From CAVPMW01 sp963706515 (lineage in GTDB: Bacteria > Chloroflexota > Anaerolineae > Anaerolineales > UBA4823): 64,000 nucleotides of DNA. Positions 52,357 through 61,643 of this stretch are shown here, one piece after another (position 1 is the stretch's first letter; every line of letters starts with the position of its first letter). Below the pieces are notes generated by a model. It was given only the letters and a program-made list of their open reading frames with translations, did no database searches and was not told the origin of the DNA. A program made the translations under genes and the position numbers. The DNA is taken from NCBI GenBank assembly GCA_963706515.1, contig CAVPMW010000006.1, positions 186,001 through 250,000 on the forward strand, in the 5' to 3' direction.

Positions 52357-54950
52357 TCAGGAAAACAGGCCTTGCCGGCGAGCTATCGCGATGGCTTCGG
52401 AGCGTGTTTCGGCTGCAAGCTTGCCCAGCAGCGCGGATACATGGTGATCTACTGTCTTTTTCGAAATCGAAAGGCGAGAGGCTATTCCAGCGTTGCTCAA
52501 GCCCTCAGCCATAAGCGCCAGCACTTCCATTTCCCGATTGGTTAGCCCCGCCGGGTTCTGGCGCGTGACGGGATGAGGTCCGCGTGGAATCCCTTTGACT
52601 CGCTGCTCGCGCAGGCGGGCTTTGAGCGTTTTGGCAGCCGGTCCGGCGCCTAATCGTTCGAAGATTGCCAGCGCTTCGATTTGAGCGGGCGCATCCCCGT
52701 CAGAGAGAGCCAGGGCTTGCTCGAACGGGCAATGGAGACGGGCCCAGGCATCGGCTGCTGCTCGCCATTCGCCCAGGATCATCCTCCGGTAAGGGTCAGC
52801 CAGATTTTCTAACGGGAGTTCTGTCTTGCCGGCGCGCCACAGCCAGTAAGCCAGCTGACCCAAAGGCCATGGATTTTCAGCCTGGAGCGCCAGCTCATAG
52901 CCGGCGAGCGCTTCTGGGTATACCTGGACAAGATCACCGCGCCACCAGGCGGCCTCGGCGCAAGCGGCTGCCAGTGGGCCAATTCGCTGCAGCTCACCGG
53001 TCGGCATGGCCAGGCTGCGAGCTTGCTCCAGCACCTCGCCTGCATCGATATCCCCCCGGCGCGCTTTCAAATGTCCCAGCACGATCAAGGCTGGGATCGG
53101 AATGACAGAGTCGCCATGGTGCAGGCGGATGGCATCGGTAGCTTCTCTCTCGGCGTCTGCCCAGCGACCGGTTTCAAAATGCAAGCGCGCCAGCCAGCCC
53201 AGCAGGTAAACCCGGTACGAATCCAGGTCCCGTTCTCCCATGTAAACCAGGGCTTGCTCCAGCCAAGCTCATAGCTTGCTCATACCTGCGATACTGGACG
53301 GCCAGCGAAGACAGGCTGGCATAGGCTCGCGCCACATGATCGTGCAGCTCCTCCTGCCTGGCCATCTCAAGCGCCTGGGCCAGGTGATCCCAGCCGGTCT
53401 CTTCTCCAGCCTGGATCTCGGCAGTGCCAACATTCATCAGCGCATGCACCAGGATTTCGGTTGCTTTCAATTGCCTGGCCAAATCGATCGCCCGTTCGCC
53501 CCATTCACGCGCCCTGGCTATTATCTTCGCTTAGCACGTACAGCTGAGATTGATTGCTGTAGGCCATGGCGAGCTCAAGCCCGGGAGGCAGCTTTTCAAG
53601 GATCTCCACTGCTGCCTGCGCGTACTGCTCGGCATTCTCTTTCTGCCCTGCAAACCATGCCAGGCGTGAGAGCCAGCGCAGGCTGTCACCCTCTCGCTCT
53701 GGGCGCTGCAAGCTTTTCCAGATGGCCGCGGCCTGCTGCCTCATCTGAAGCGCGGAACCGATCTCTCCGGTCAGATAGTATTCGAAGGACAGGCCTTCCA
53801 GCAGCTCGGCCCGTGTCTCTTGGGTCAGTGAAGATCCGTTCTCGAGGGCAATTTGGTAATGGGCGGCGGCCTCCCGGTGGGCGCCCAATCGACTGGCCTG
53901 CCGGGCCGCCTGAGGAGCGCAGCGTAAGATTACGTCTGTATCCCTGGCTCGCACAGCATGATGGACGATCCTGGCCAGGGATACCGCTTCGGGACCACGG
54001 TTCAGGAGCGCCTGCAAGATTTGGGTATGGAGGTGCCGGGCGTGCCCAGGCGAGAGCGAGTTCTCAACCGCTTGCCGGGCCAGTTCGTGGCGGAATGCCA
54101 GGACTTCCCCATTCCCGCGCAGCACGCCGAGCTCCACACATTCATCGAGCGCGGCGGTTGGCGTTTGAAAGCCCTGCTCGAAAATCCAGAGCTCGGCGCC
54201 TCCTGGCACAAGGGCAGCCAGCTCAGCCAGATCACGGGCAGGCGGAGATAGCCGGGAGACCCGCGCCAGCACCAGGTCCCGGACGGAAGCAGGGACACCT
54301 TCTGCTTCACTTTCCAACATTTCCCTGACGAAAAATGGGTTCCCGCCAGTCGCTTCAAACAGGCCTTCCGGATGGCGATGGGCATGCTGCGCCATTTGGG
54401 CGACAGAATTCTCCGATAGAGGAGATAGGGCAATTCGAGCGGTGATCCGGGGAGGTAAATCGCCGGCCAGGCGATAGAGCACGTGACGGCTGTTCGGTTC
54501 ATCATCTCGAAAAGTCAGGATCAAGAGCACCCGGCTGTGCTGGATGCGCCTGCCGAGGAATTTGAGCATGTCGATGGTGGCTTCATCAGCCCAGTGAATA
54601 TCCTCAACGACGATAATAACGGGAGAATCTCTTTCGCTCAGATCGTCTAGAAATGCAGTGGCAACCTGGTACTGGTCTGAGCTGGTTTGGATCATCTCCA
54701 GCAGGCCGGATCGCATTTGAAAAGCGATGTCGCTAAACGGCCCGAGCGGGCGGGGCGTGACGAGGGCATCGCACGCTCCCCAATACACGGAAATGAGCTC
54801 CGCCAGGCGGGTTGTAAAATGCTCGACCAGGGATGTTTTTCCAATTCCAGCCTCTCCGCTGATCAGCGCAATACGACCTTCGCCCATCCTGACCGCTTCC
54901 AGGGCTTCTTCCAGGGTGCGTAACGGCAGCTCACGCTCAAAAAGTTCCAT
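52357..54950 (-). CDS. LuxR-family ATPase regulator (MalT/LAL type; two frameshifts)
   Basis: Large STAND-type regulator, about 860 residues when repaired. N-terminal ATPase: MELFERELPLRTLEEAL, ISGEAGIGKTSLVEHF (Walker A), VIIVVEDIHWADEATIDML (Walker B), LLILTFRDDE. TPR-like helical middle. C-terminal LuxR HTH: LTNREMEVLALMAEGLSNAGIASRLSISKKTVDHHVSALLGKL (quoted in parts: LTNREMEVLALMAEGLSN and IASRLSISKKTVDHH). Frame breaks near 53,260 and 53,510. ATG 54950 is chosen because homology starts at MELFERE; GTG 54980 is possible. A TATAAT box lies at 55,013-55,018. It may regulate the neighbouring DsrE/TusA genes. Confidence 0.9.
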
Positions 54951-55012
54951 CTCAGGAAACCCCAAGTGCAACTTATTCACTCTGTTTCGTGAATTTATAT
55001 CTCGCGCTCAAA

Positions 55013-55018
55013 ATTATA
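55013..55018 (-). promoter_or_regulatory. -10 box upstream of the LuxR regulator
   Basis: TATAAT on the minus strand in ATGCTATAATTTTG, 32 nt before GTG 54980. Confidence 0.45.
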
Positions 55019-55101
55019 GCATAGCGACGGATCAAGGGTTTCGGATGGATCCCGGCTCGGCTCAGGCAGACTGCCGCCAGCGCACGAATTGCCCGTCCCT
55101 G

Positions 55102-55154
55102 GAGGCTGTCTGCCCGAGACTGAAACACGGGTTTGTTATACAATATAGTTGAGC
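55102..55154 (+). repeat. Direct repeat, right copy (before comEC)
   Basis: About 53 bp matching 50,945-50,996, with GCCCGAGACTGAAACACGGG inside. Lies 57 nt upstream of comEC; its TTGTTATACAATATAG could also hold the comEC promoter (-10-like TACAAT). Confidence 0.85.
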
Positions 55155-55211
55155 GCTAGCTGAGCGCAGCTCATGAGGGGTTGACGGCCTCGCGCTCCAG
55201 GTTCAGCAACA

Positions 55212-57671
55212 ATGCCTCTATTCTGGCTTTCCATAGCCTTCCTGGCGGGCATCCTCCTGGCCAGCTACCTTCATTGGCCGGTATCTGCCTGGCTGTCTCT
55301 GGCGGCGATCTGCGCATTGATCGCTGCGCTGCCCCGTTTATTCCCCGGGATCAAACGCCGGATATTTGCTGTTTTCACTAAAATCCTGCCTGGGTTTGCC
55401 GGACGTCTGTCGTTTTGGGACGCCCGCTGGCAGGCCTGGCGCCTGCGCCTCTTGCAGCCCTTGCCTGTCTTCCTGCTGTTAGCTGCGCTGTTCCTGGGTG
55501 GGGCGCGCTACCAGGCGGCGCTCCCTGCACTAAACCCGGGACACATTGCCTGGTACAACGACCGGGATCAGGTAGTAACCGTGGAGGGCGTGCTGGTCCA
55601 GCCGCCGGACGAGCGCGATAATGCCACCCAGCTGCTGCTGCAAGCATCCCAATTGGGAACAATGACCGGCGACGCCCTTCTCCCCGTGAGCGGGAAGGTC
55701 CTCGTCCAGGCTCTGCCGGGAAGGACCTGGCAGTATGGCGACTGGGTGCGGCTTCGAGGCTACCTGCGCACACCCTTCGAGAGCGAAAACTTCTCCTACA
55801 GAGATTACCTGGCACAGCAGGGCACCTATTCCATAATAAAACCGCAGCAGATCGAGCGCCTGGCAGCCGGGCAGGGAAACCCGCTCCTGGCTGGATTGTA
55901 TTCTCTGCGCACCCGAGCTGTGGAGACTGCCTATCGCCTGTGGCCCGACCCGGAAGCGTCTCTGCTGGCAGGCGTCCTGTTAGGGGTCGATAAGGGTATC
56001 CCGCAGCCCGTGCTGCAAGCCTTCCAGGATACCGGGACGGCGCACATCATTGCGATATCCGGATTTAATATGGCAATCCTCTCCGGTTTGCTGGCTGCCA
56101 CGCTGGGGCGCTGGCTGGGCAAGCGCCGCCGCTTCCTGGCTGCTGCGCTGAGCACCCTGCTCCTGATCGCTTACGCCCTATTGGTGGGCGCCGACCCGTC
56201 TGTGGTAAGAGCCGCATTGATGGGCATGCTTTCCCTGTTCGCCGCCAGCGTCGGGCGCCGCCAGGATGGCTATAACACGCTGGCCTTCGTCGCCGCCTTG
56301 ATGGCGCTGGTGAACCCCTTTATCCTGTGGTCGGTCAGCTTCCAGCTTTCTTTCATGGCGACCCTGGGTCTGGTGGTATTTGCAGATCCGCTTACAAGTG
56401 GGCTGGAGCGCCTTGCCTCCCGCTTCGTGGCGCAGGAGCGCCTGCGCAGCCTTTCCAAACCGGTCTCCGCCTACCTTTTATTTACCCTGGCGGCTTTGAT
56501 CATGACCCTGCCAGTGATGGTCTACCATTTCCAGCGCCTCTCGCTGATCGCCTTGCTGGCCAATCCGGCTATCCTTCCCGTCCAGCCGGCGATGATGGGG
56601 CTGGGCGGAGCTGCACTGCTGCTCGGGATGGTCTATTTGCCAGCCGGCAAGCTCTTGGGTGCGCTGGCCTGGCCTTTTGCCGCGTATACGATCCGTGCAG
56701 TAGAAGGGTTCAGCCGGATCAAGGCAGGCACGGTCGGCGTGGCGCCCGATCCACGGATCTTTGTTGGGGTTTATCTGGTCTTGCTGCTGGGGCTCGTTCT
56801 GGGGCGGGATACTTTGAAACGCCTGTGGTCAAGGCTGTGGGGCGAAGGCAGCGGTCAGCGGATCGCCTTGCTGCTCGTCGGTCTGGCAGCGCTCAGCGCA
56901 GTGACCTGGACGCTGGCGCTGGGTGCGCCGGATGGCAGGCTGCACCTGACGCTGCTGGACGTCGGTGACGGCGACGCGCTGCTGATCCAATCGCCTACCG
57001 GGCGCTACGTGCTGGTCGACGGGGGTCCCAGCACCCGGCAGCTCTCGGATGGGCTCGGGCGCCGCCTGCCCCTCTTCCAGAGGGAGCTGGACTGGCTGGT
57101 GGTGGCAGCAGCTGGCGAGGGGCAGCTGGCGGCGCTGCCGCGCACCCTGGACTGGATCCCGGCGCGCAGCGTGCTCTGGGCGGGGCCAGCCAACGGATCC
57201 TACAGCGCGCAGACCTTGCGCAGCTACTTGAGCGAGCGGCAGGTACCACTGAGCGACGCCCGGCCGGGGCAATCCCTGGACCTGGGGCAGGATGCCCGGC
57301 TGGAGGTACTGGCGGTAGGGAAGCGCGGCGCGGTGCTGCGCCTGGACTGGCAGGGTTTCAGTGCGTTGTTACCGGTGGGGGCGGACTTTGCCACGTTGGA
57401 GGCGCTCCAGGCGCAGCCCGATCTCGCTCCGGTGACCGCCTTGCTGCTGGCGGAGAGCGGCTACGCCCCGCTCAACCCGCCGGAGTGGATCGCCAGGCTG
57501 CGCCCGCAGGCCGTCTTGCTCAGCGTGGCCGCCGGGAACCGGGAAGGACTGCCCTCCGCCGGGACGCTGCAGGCGGTGCAGGGCTATACCCTGCTGCGTA
57601 CCGACCAGAATGGTTGGATTGAATTGACGACGGATGGGGAGCAGCTGTGGGTGGAGGTGGAGAGGAGGTAG
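55212..57671 (+). CDS. comEC: ComEC/Rec2 DNA-uptake channel with degenerate nuclease domain
   Basis: Polytopic competence protein, 819 residues, intact frame. Order: N-terminal helices, OB-like DUF4131 region (VVTVEGVLVQPPDERDNATQLLL), Competence domain (LLAGVLLGVDKGIPQPV, FQDTGTAHIIAISGFNMAILSG, then about ten helices), C-terminal beta-lactamase-like domain from about 575 (LTLLDVGDGDALLIQSPTGRYVLVDGG). In that domain the zinc motif HxHxDH is replaced by AAAGEGQ, the GD loop by VGAD, and the HHGS and YgHP positions by ESGY and EGLPS. So the channel looks complete but the nuclease is almost certainly inactive. Confidence 0.92.
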   Translation: MPLFWLSIAFLAGILLASYLHWPVSAWLSLAAICALIAALPRLFPGIKRRIFAVFTKILPGFAGRLSFWDARWQAWRLRLLQPLPVFLLLAALFLGGARYQAALPALNPGHIAWYNDRDQVVTVEGVLVQPPDERDNATQLLLQASQLGTMTGDALLPVSGKVLVQALPGRTWQYGDWVRLRGYLRTPFESENFSYRDYLAQQGTYSIIKPQQIERLAAGQGNPLLAGLYSLRTRAVETAYRLWPDPEASLLAGVLLGVDKGIPQPVLQAFQDTGTAHIIAISGFNMAILSGLLAATLGRWLGKRRRFLAAALSTLLLIAYALLVGADPSVVRAALMGMLSLFAASVGRRQDGYNTLAFVAALMALVNPFILWSVSFQLSFMATLGLVVFADPLTSGLERLASRFVAQERLRSLSKPVSAYLLFTLAALIMTLPVMVYHFQRLSLIALLANPAILPVQPAMMGLGGAALLLGMVYLPAGKLLGALAWPFAAYTIRAVEGFSRIKAGTVGVAPDPRIFVGVYLVLLLGLVLGRDTLKRLWSRLWGEGSGQRIALLLVGLAALSAVTWTLALGAPDGRLHLTLLDVGDGDALLIQSPTGRYVLVDGGPSTRQLSDGLGRRLPLFQRELDWLVVAAAGEGQLAALPRTLDWIPARSVLWAGPANGSYSAQTLRSYLSERQVPLSDARPGQSLDLGQDARLEVLAVGKRGAVLRLDWQGFSALLPVGADFATLEALQAQPDLAPVTALLLAESGYAPLNPPEWIARLRPQAVLLSVAAGNREGLPSAGTLQAVQGYTLLRTDQNGWIELTTDGEQLWVEVERR

Positions 57672-57700
57672 AGCGAATTTGTAGTGATTTGTTCCGCTGA

Positions 57701-59494
57701 TTATGGCTCATTCAATGCCAACGCAACCGCTTCATCCAGTGTCATTACCTGACCTTCATCGTACGCATCCGCAAACGCGACTTCACCCATCTTGGAAATA
57801 CATGCCGCGATGACTTTATCTATATCCCTCTGCTCGAGCAGTGGACGAGTATCGTTGATTTCTTTGCGCGTCGCGTCCGCCCATCCAATCAATCGCGCTG
57901 CGTTTTTGGGGTTGCCAATGGCAGCAAATAGTCCTGCCATTCCTTCCAGTGTGAATACAACCCCAATCGTTTCTTTATTCTTTTGAAACTCCTTTGCGGT
58001 TTCTGCAAAGACCTCTCGCGCTTCACGAATATTGCCCTCGCGCAAAGCGAGGTGACCAGAACGAGCTTGAGCCCAGAGATAATCACATCCGATTTCCCGA
58101 TTTTTCAGAATGAACTAATACCTCTTGCAGAAGAGTACGTGCTTGCTCATAATCACCGTGTTCAAGCGCGATGATGCTTTTTGCTATCTGGAAATATCCC
58201 CGGCCTTCGATCTGTCTATCTAAGGGAAACAACATCGTTGCCTCATCCAGATATTTTTGTGCTAGCTCAATGTCGCCATTTAATGCCCGATAAAGGGCAA
58301 TCCAGCATAAGAGATTCGCCTGAGATCTCTGGTCTCCTGCTTCGCTAAACAAGACCACCGCTTTTTCCCAATAGGCGAAGGAACGCTGGTAATCACTGTG
58401 ATCAAAGCCTAAAAAATAATTCACTTTCGCTTGCCTCCAAATATCGCCAAGCGATTGGGACAAAGTTAGCGCCTGTTGATAAAGTTTAATCCCTTCTGCA
58501 TCGATCCCCAGGGAAAAAATAAGTAGCCCCCAGTAAGATAAGCGCATCAATTTCGCCTGGTTGATCATTGCAGGCACGAAATAGAGCCAAACTCTCCTCC
58601 GCTGCACCTCGTGCTTGCGGAAATTTCTCAAGCCATACAAGAAGCCTGCTCTGCGCGCACAAAGCCCTTGCTCTCGCACAGGGGATACTGTTTTGACTCC
58701 GGACTCTGCAGAAACTCAGCCAGCCAGAATGCGCCCTCGCGCATATCGTACTCTTCCCATACAGCTTCCAGTCTGCTCGATATATGCAGCCCGGCTTCTA
58801 TATCTTGTTTTAGCGGCTTGTTCCAGCGCAGCGTGCAGATTGTCGCGTTCGTATCGTGCACGAGCAAACCATTCCTCTTGTTGAATGCCACGCAACCCAG
58901 ACTCGATTTCTTCAGAAAGCCTCAGGAAGTAGTTCAAATGTCGCATGCGGACGGTTTCTATCTTCACCCGACTCAACCAACTTTTCATACGCATATTGAC
59001 GGAGCATTTCGTGGAAATGATAACGAGTTCTCGTGTTCCAGTTCCTGTTCCACGATAATCAGTGACTTTTGGGCAAGTGAGTTGGTCAGGTTCAGCGCAT
59101 TTCCATCGCACACGGACTGCGCAGACTCAAGAGTCCAGCCGCCTGCAAAAACAGATAGTTGACGCAGAAAGGCTTGCTCTGCATCGGTCAGCAAGGACCA
59201 GCTCCAATCGATGGAAGCCCGGAGTGTTTGGTGACGGGATAGTGTTGTTCGACTATGGTTTGCCAATATGGCAAATGATTTTTGCAACTGTTTTGAAATC
59301 TCTTCGACTTTCAAGATGTTCACGCGTGCCACGATAAGCTCGATTGCCAATGGAATTCCATCCACTCTGCGGCATATATCCGCTATCGCTTGAGCGTTTT
59401 CCTGTGTTAATTGAAACGATGATAGAGCCAATGCTGCCCGTTCAACAAATAATTGAATGGATTCGTATTCAGATATTTTTTCAAGAGAATCGCT
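57701..59494 (-). CDS. AfsR-like ATPase/TPR regulator, 3' part (frameshifts, 5' end lost at junction)
   Basis: STAND-type regulator fragment of about 600 residues. From the junction: ISEYESIQLFVERAALALSSF, ICRRVDGIPLAIELIVARVN, LSRHQTLRASIDWSWSLLTDAEQAFLRQLSVFAGGW (quoted as HQTLRASIDWSWSLL and LRQLSVFAGGW), all typical of the ATPase-associated region, then YEKLVESGEDR-like helices and TPR repeats (QALTLSQSLGDIWRQAKVNY, AREVFAETAKEFQKNK). It ends near VMTLDEAVALALNEP. At least four frame changes. Base composition is lower in GC than comEC. The Walker A part is missing because the contig changes source at about 59,495. Confidence 0.75.
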
Positions 59495-59503
59495 TCCACC
59501 ATC
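59495..59503. other. Contig junction 1: regulator fused to kinase-like gene
   Basis: Left of this point the minus strand encodes an AfsR-like regulator; right of it the N-terminus of a diacylglycerol-kinase-like protein. Neither gene is completed on the other side. Base composition also changes. Exact base cannot be fixed because the shared GGTGGAAGC fits both. Confidence 0.8.
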
Positions 59504-59757
59504 GGCATGCCCGTGCCGATGACGGCGTTGGCGAGCTCGTGCTGGGTGCCGTCGCCGCCGTAGCCGACCACCAGGTCCACGCCGCGGGCGATCGCATCCT
59601 TGGCTTGCTGGGTGGCGTCGCCGTAGCGTTTGGTGATGCTGACATCCCAGTCGACGCCATGCTTGCGAAACACGTCATTCAGCGTGTTCAGGATCGGCCG
59701 GTTGGGGCCCGATGCCGGGTTGATGATGACATGGATATGCGGATAGGGTGGAGTCAT
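59495..59757 (-). CDS. Diacylglycerol/lipid kinase-like protein, N-terminal fragment
   Basis: First ~86 residues of a DAGK catalytic-domain protein: HIHVIINPASGPNRPILNTL (usual start), then GDATQQAKDAIARGVDLVVGYGGDGTQHELANAVIGTG. GGDGT is the ATP-binding signature. The rest of the gene (GGTANDFA-like motif and C-terminal domain) is lost at the junction. It follows the ZIP transporter gene by 45 nt on the same strand. Confidence 0.82.
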
Positions 59758-59802
59758 GGTGATCCTCGGTGAGTGATATCGGAATCAAAAGAATGCAGAC
59801 CG

Positions 59803-60216
59803 CTATTCCAGGACCGACAGGATCGCGGCCATCAAGAAGCCGAGCGTGGTCAACAGGCCCACGATTTTGCCGCCGTGCTTGAACGCCTCCGGCATCATCG
59901 TATCGGCCAGCATCGTCAACATGGCGCCCGCGGCGAAGCTCTGGACGATGCGGCCATCGACAGATGGCACCGAACGGGCAAAGGCATAACCCAACGCCGC
60001 CGCCGCCGCCGAGGCGATCACCAGAGCGATCCACATCCGGTAGACTTGGCGCCGAGAGTGGCCCTCGGAGATCAGGCTGCTGGTCCCGGCGATGCCCTCC
60101 GGTATGTTCGAAACGAACACGGCCGCCAGAAACGCGACGCTGACCGAGCTGCCCAGGGCCAGGCCGATGCCCAGGACGAGCGACTCGGGTATGCCGTCGA
60201 GCAGCGTAAACCCCAC
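59803..60216 (-). CDS. ZIP-family metal transporter, C-terminal fragment
   Basis: About 137 residues of a ZIP (zinc/iron) permease: TLLDGIPESLVLGIGLALG (HxxxE-like region of TM4 with GIPES), VFVSNIPEGIAGTSSLISEG (TM5 with N-x3-E-G), QSFAAGAMLTMLADTMMPEAF (TM7). Five helices are visible and the stop at 59803 is natural. The N-terminal helices are absent: upstream the frame runs, by chance, into an unrelated acyl-CoA dehydrogenase at about 60,215. Confidence 0.85.
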   Translation of the reverse strand: MGFTLLDGIPESLVLGIGLALGSSVSVAFLAAVFVSNIPEGIAGTSSLISEGHSRRQVYRMWIALVIASAAAAALGYAFARSVPSVDGRIVQSFAAGAMLTMLADTMMPEAFKHGGKIVGLLTTLGFLMAAILSVLE

Positions 60217-60220
60217 TCGC
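60205..60220. other. Contig junction 2: ZIP transporter fused to acyl-CoA dehydrogenase
   Basis: One open frame (60,372 to 59,803) encodes residues 1-52 of an acyl-CoA dehydrogenase followed by a ZIP permease C-terminus. No such natural fusion is known to me. Right of the point the DNA becomes very GC-rich with strong GC3 bias. Confidence 0.85.
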
Positions 60221-60372
60221 GGGAAGTGCGGGGCCGACCATCCCGCGGCGCCGACGCGCTCCCACCACTGGGCGACGGTGAGGTCCGGGTCCCAGTGCTC
60301 CGCGAGCCACGTCGACACGTCGGCGAGCAGACCGGCGTCGTCGTCGGTCGGCGCCGCGACGGTGTCGGTCAC
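60217..60372 (-). CDS. Acyl-CoA dehydrogenase, N-terminal fragment
   Basis: 52 residues, MTDTVAAPTDDDAGLLADVS then WLAEHWDPDLTVAQWWERVGAAGWSAPHFPR, the typical actinobacterial acyl-CoA dehydrogenase start that normally continues EWGG. GTG start overlaps the amidohydrolase stop (GTGA), showing that these two genes belong together. Truncated by the junction. Confidence 0.75.
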
Positions 60373-61555
60373 GCGGCCGCTCCGGGCCGCAGCAAGCCCA
60401 GGCAGTTGTCGCGCATCACGAGGCGGACCTCGTCGTCGGAGAACGCGTGGAGCTCCTTGACGAAGTCGGTGGGACGCGCCAGCCCTTCACCGTGCGGCCA
60501 GTCGGAGCCGAAGAGCACGCGTTCGACGCCGATGAGGTCGGCGAGCTTGCGCAGGTCCTCCTCGTAGTACGGCGTGACCCACACGTGCTCGCGGATCGTC
60601 TCGAGCGGGCTCTGCGGGAACGCCCACGGCGTCTGGTTCGCCTGCTTCAGCAGTCGCTTCACCAGCAGGTGCACCCAGTCGGAGCCGTTCTCGATGCTCG
60701 CGACGCGCAGCGTCGGGTGCCGGTCGAACACGCCGTCGACGATCATGCTGCCGATCGTGTCGTGGATCGCCCGGTCCGACACCACGAGCTTCGCGAGCAC
60801 GTCGACGCTGCGGAACGGCTCGAAGTAGTCGCGGGCGCCCCACGCGCCGGCGAACGCCTCGTAGCCGCTGTCGCCGAGGTGGAAGGCGACCGGGACCGAC
60901 GCCTCGGCGAGGCGCGCCCAGACCGGGTCGTGCGCGGGATCGCCGAACGACCGCCCGCGACCGTTGGCGGTCGGCACCGGCGCGGGCCGGAGGTGCACCA
61001 TGCGCGCGCCGCGGTCGAGCAGCCACTCGAGCTCGACGAGCGCGCCGTCGGGGTCGGCGAGCGACAGCATCGGCACCGCGATGATCCGGTCCTGGTACGA
61101 GAAGCCCCAGTCCTCGTCGAGCCACCGGTTGAACGCGCGGAGCGTGGCCATCGTCGCCGGGATGTCGTCGCGCAGCGCCTGCTCGATGCCGCACGCGAGC
61201 GTCGGGAACATCAGCACGGCCTCGAGGCCCTGCTCGTCCATCACCGCGAGCCGCGCGTCGCGGTCCTGGTACTCGGGCCGCAGCGGTTCGACCTTCATGA
61301 GCGACCGTGGGTCGACGCCCTCGGGCACCTGACCGCGGAACATGAGGTCGATGCAGCCCGCGACGATGATCGGGTCGAACGTCGGGTTCGGGATGAAGCG
61401 GAAGAGCTTGCCGCCCGCGAGCAGGAGCGTGTGCCTGCCCTGCTGCACCGCCTGCACCCCGCGCGGCGGAACTCCTTGTCGAGGTGGCGGGTGCACGCGT
61501 CGAGCGTCTCGTAGTAGTGGTTGTCGGCGTCGACGGCCCGGTATGCGATGTCCAT
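60369..61555 (-). CDS. Amidohydrolase family protein (5' frameshift; actinobacterial)
   Basis: Metal-dependent TIM-barrel hydrolase (amidohydrolase 2, ACMSD-like). True start at ATG 61555: MDIAYRAVDADNHYYETLDACTRHL; the frame breaks near 61,470 and continues GRHTLLLAGGKLFRFIPNPTFDPI, VPVAFHLGDSGYEA (metal His), VASIENGSDWVHLL and VERVLFGSDWPHGEGL (metal Asp). Restored length is about 395 residues. These proteins are common in Acidimicrobiia/Mycobacteriales lipid or sterol degradation clusters, which fits the coupled acyl-CoA dehydrogenase. Confidence 0.88.
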
Positions 61556-61643
61556 GGCCACTCCGTTCGTCGTGCGCACGCGTCGCGACTCCGCCCAAAC
61601 GTTATAACCTTTCGACGGCGGAAGCTTCGGAGACGGAGGCGTC

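Noticed and set aside
59803..60372. A novel acyl-CoA dehydrogenase/ZIP transporter fusion protein
   Set aside because: The join coincides with a change of source DNA; it is better explained by a chimeric contig.
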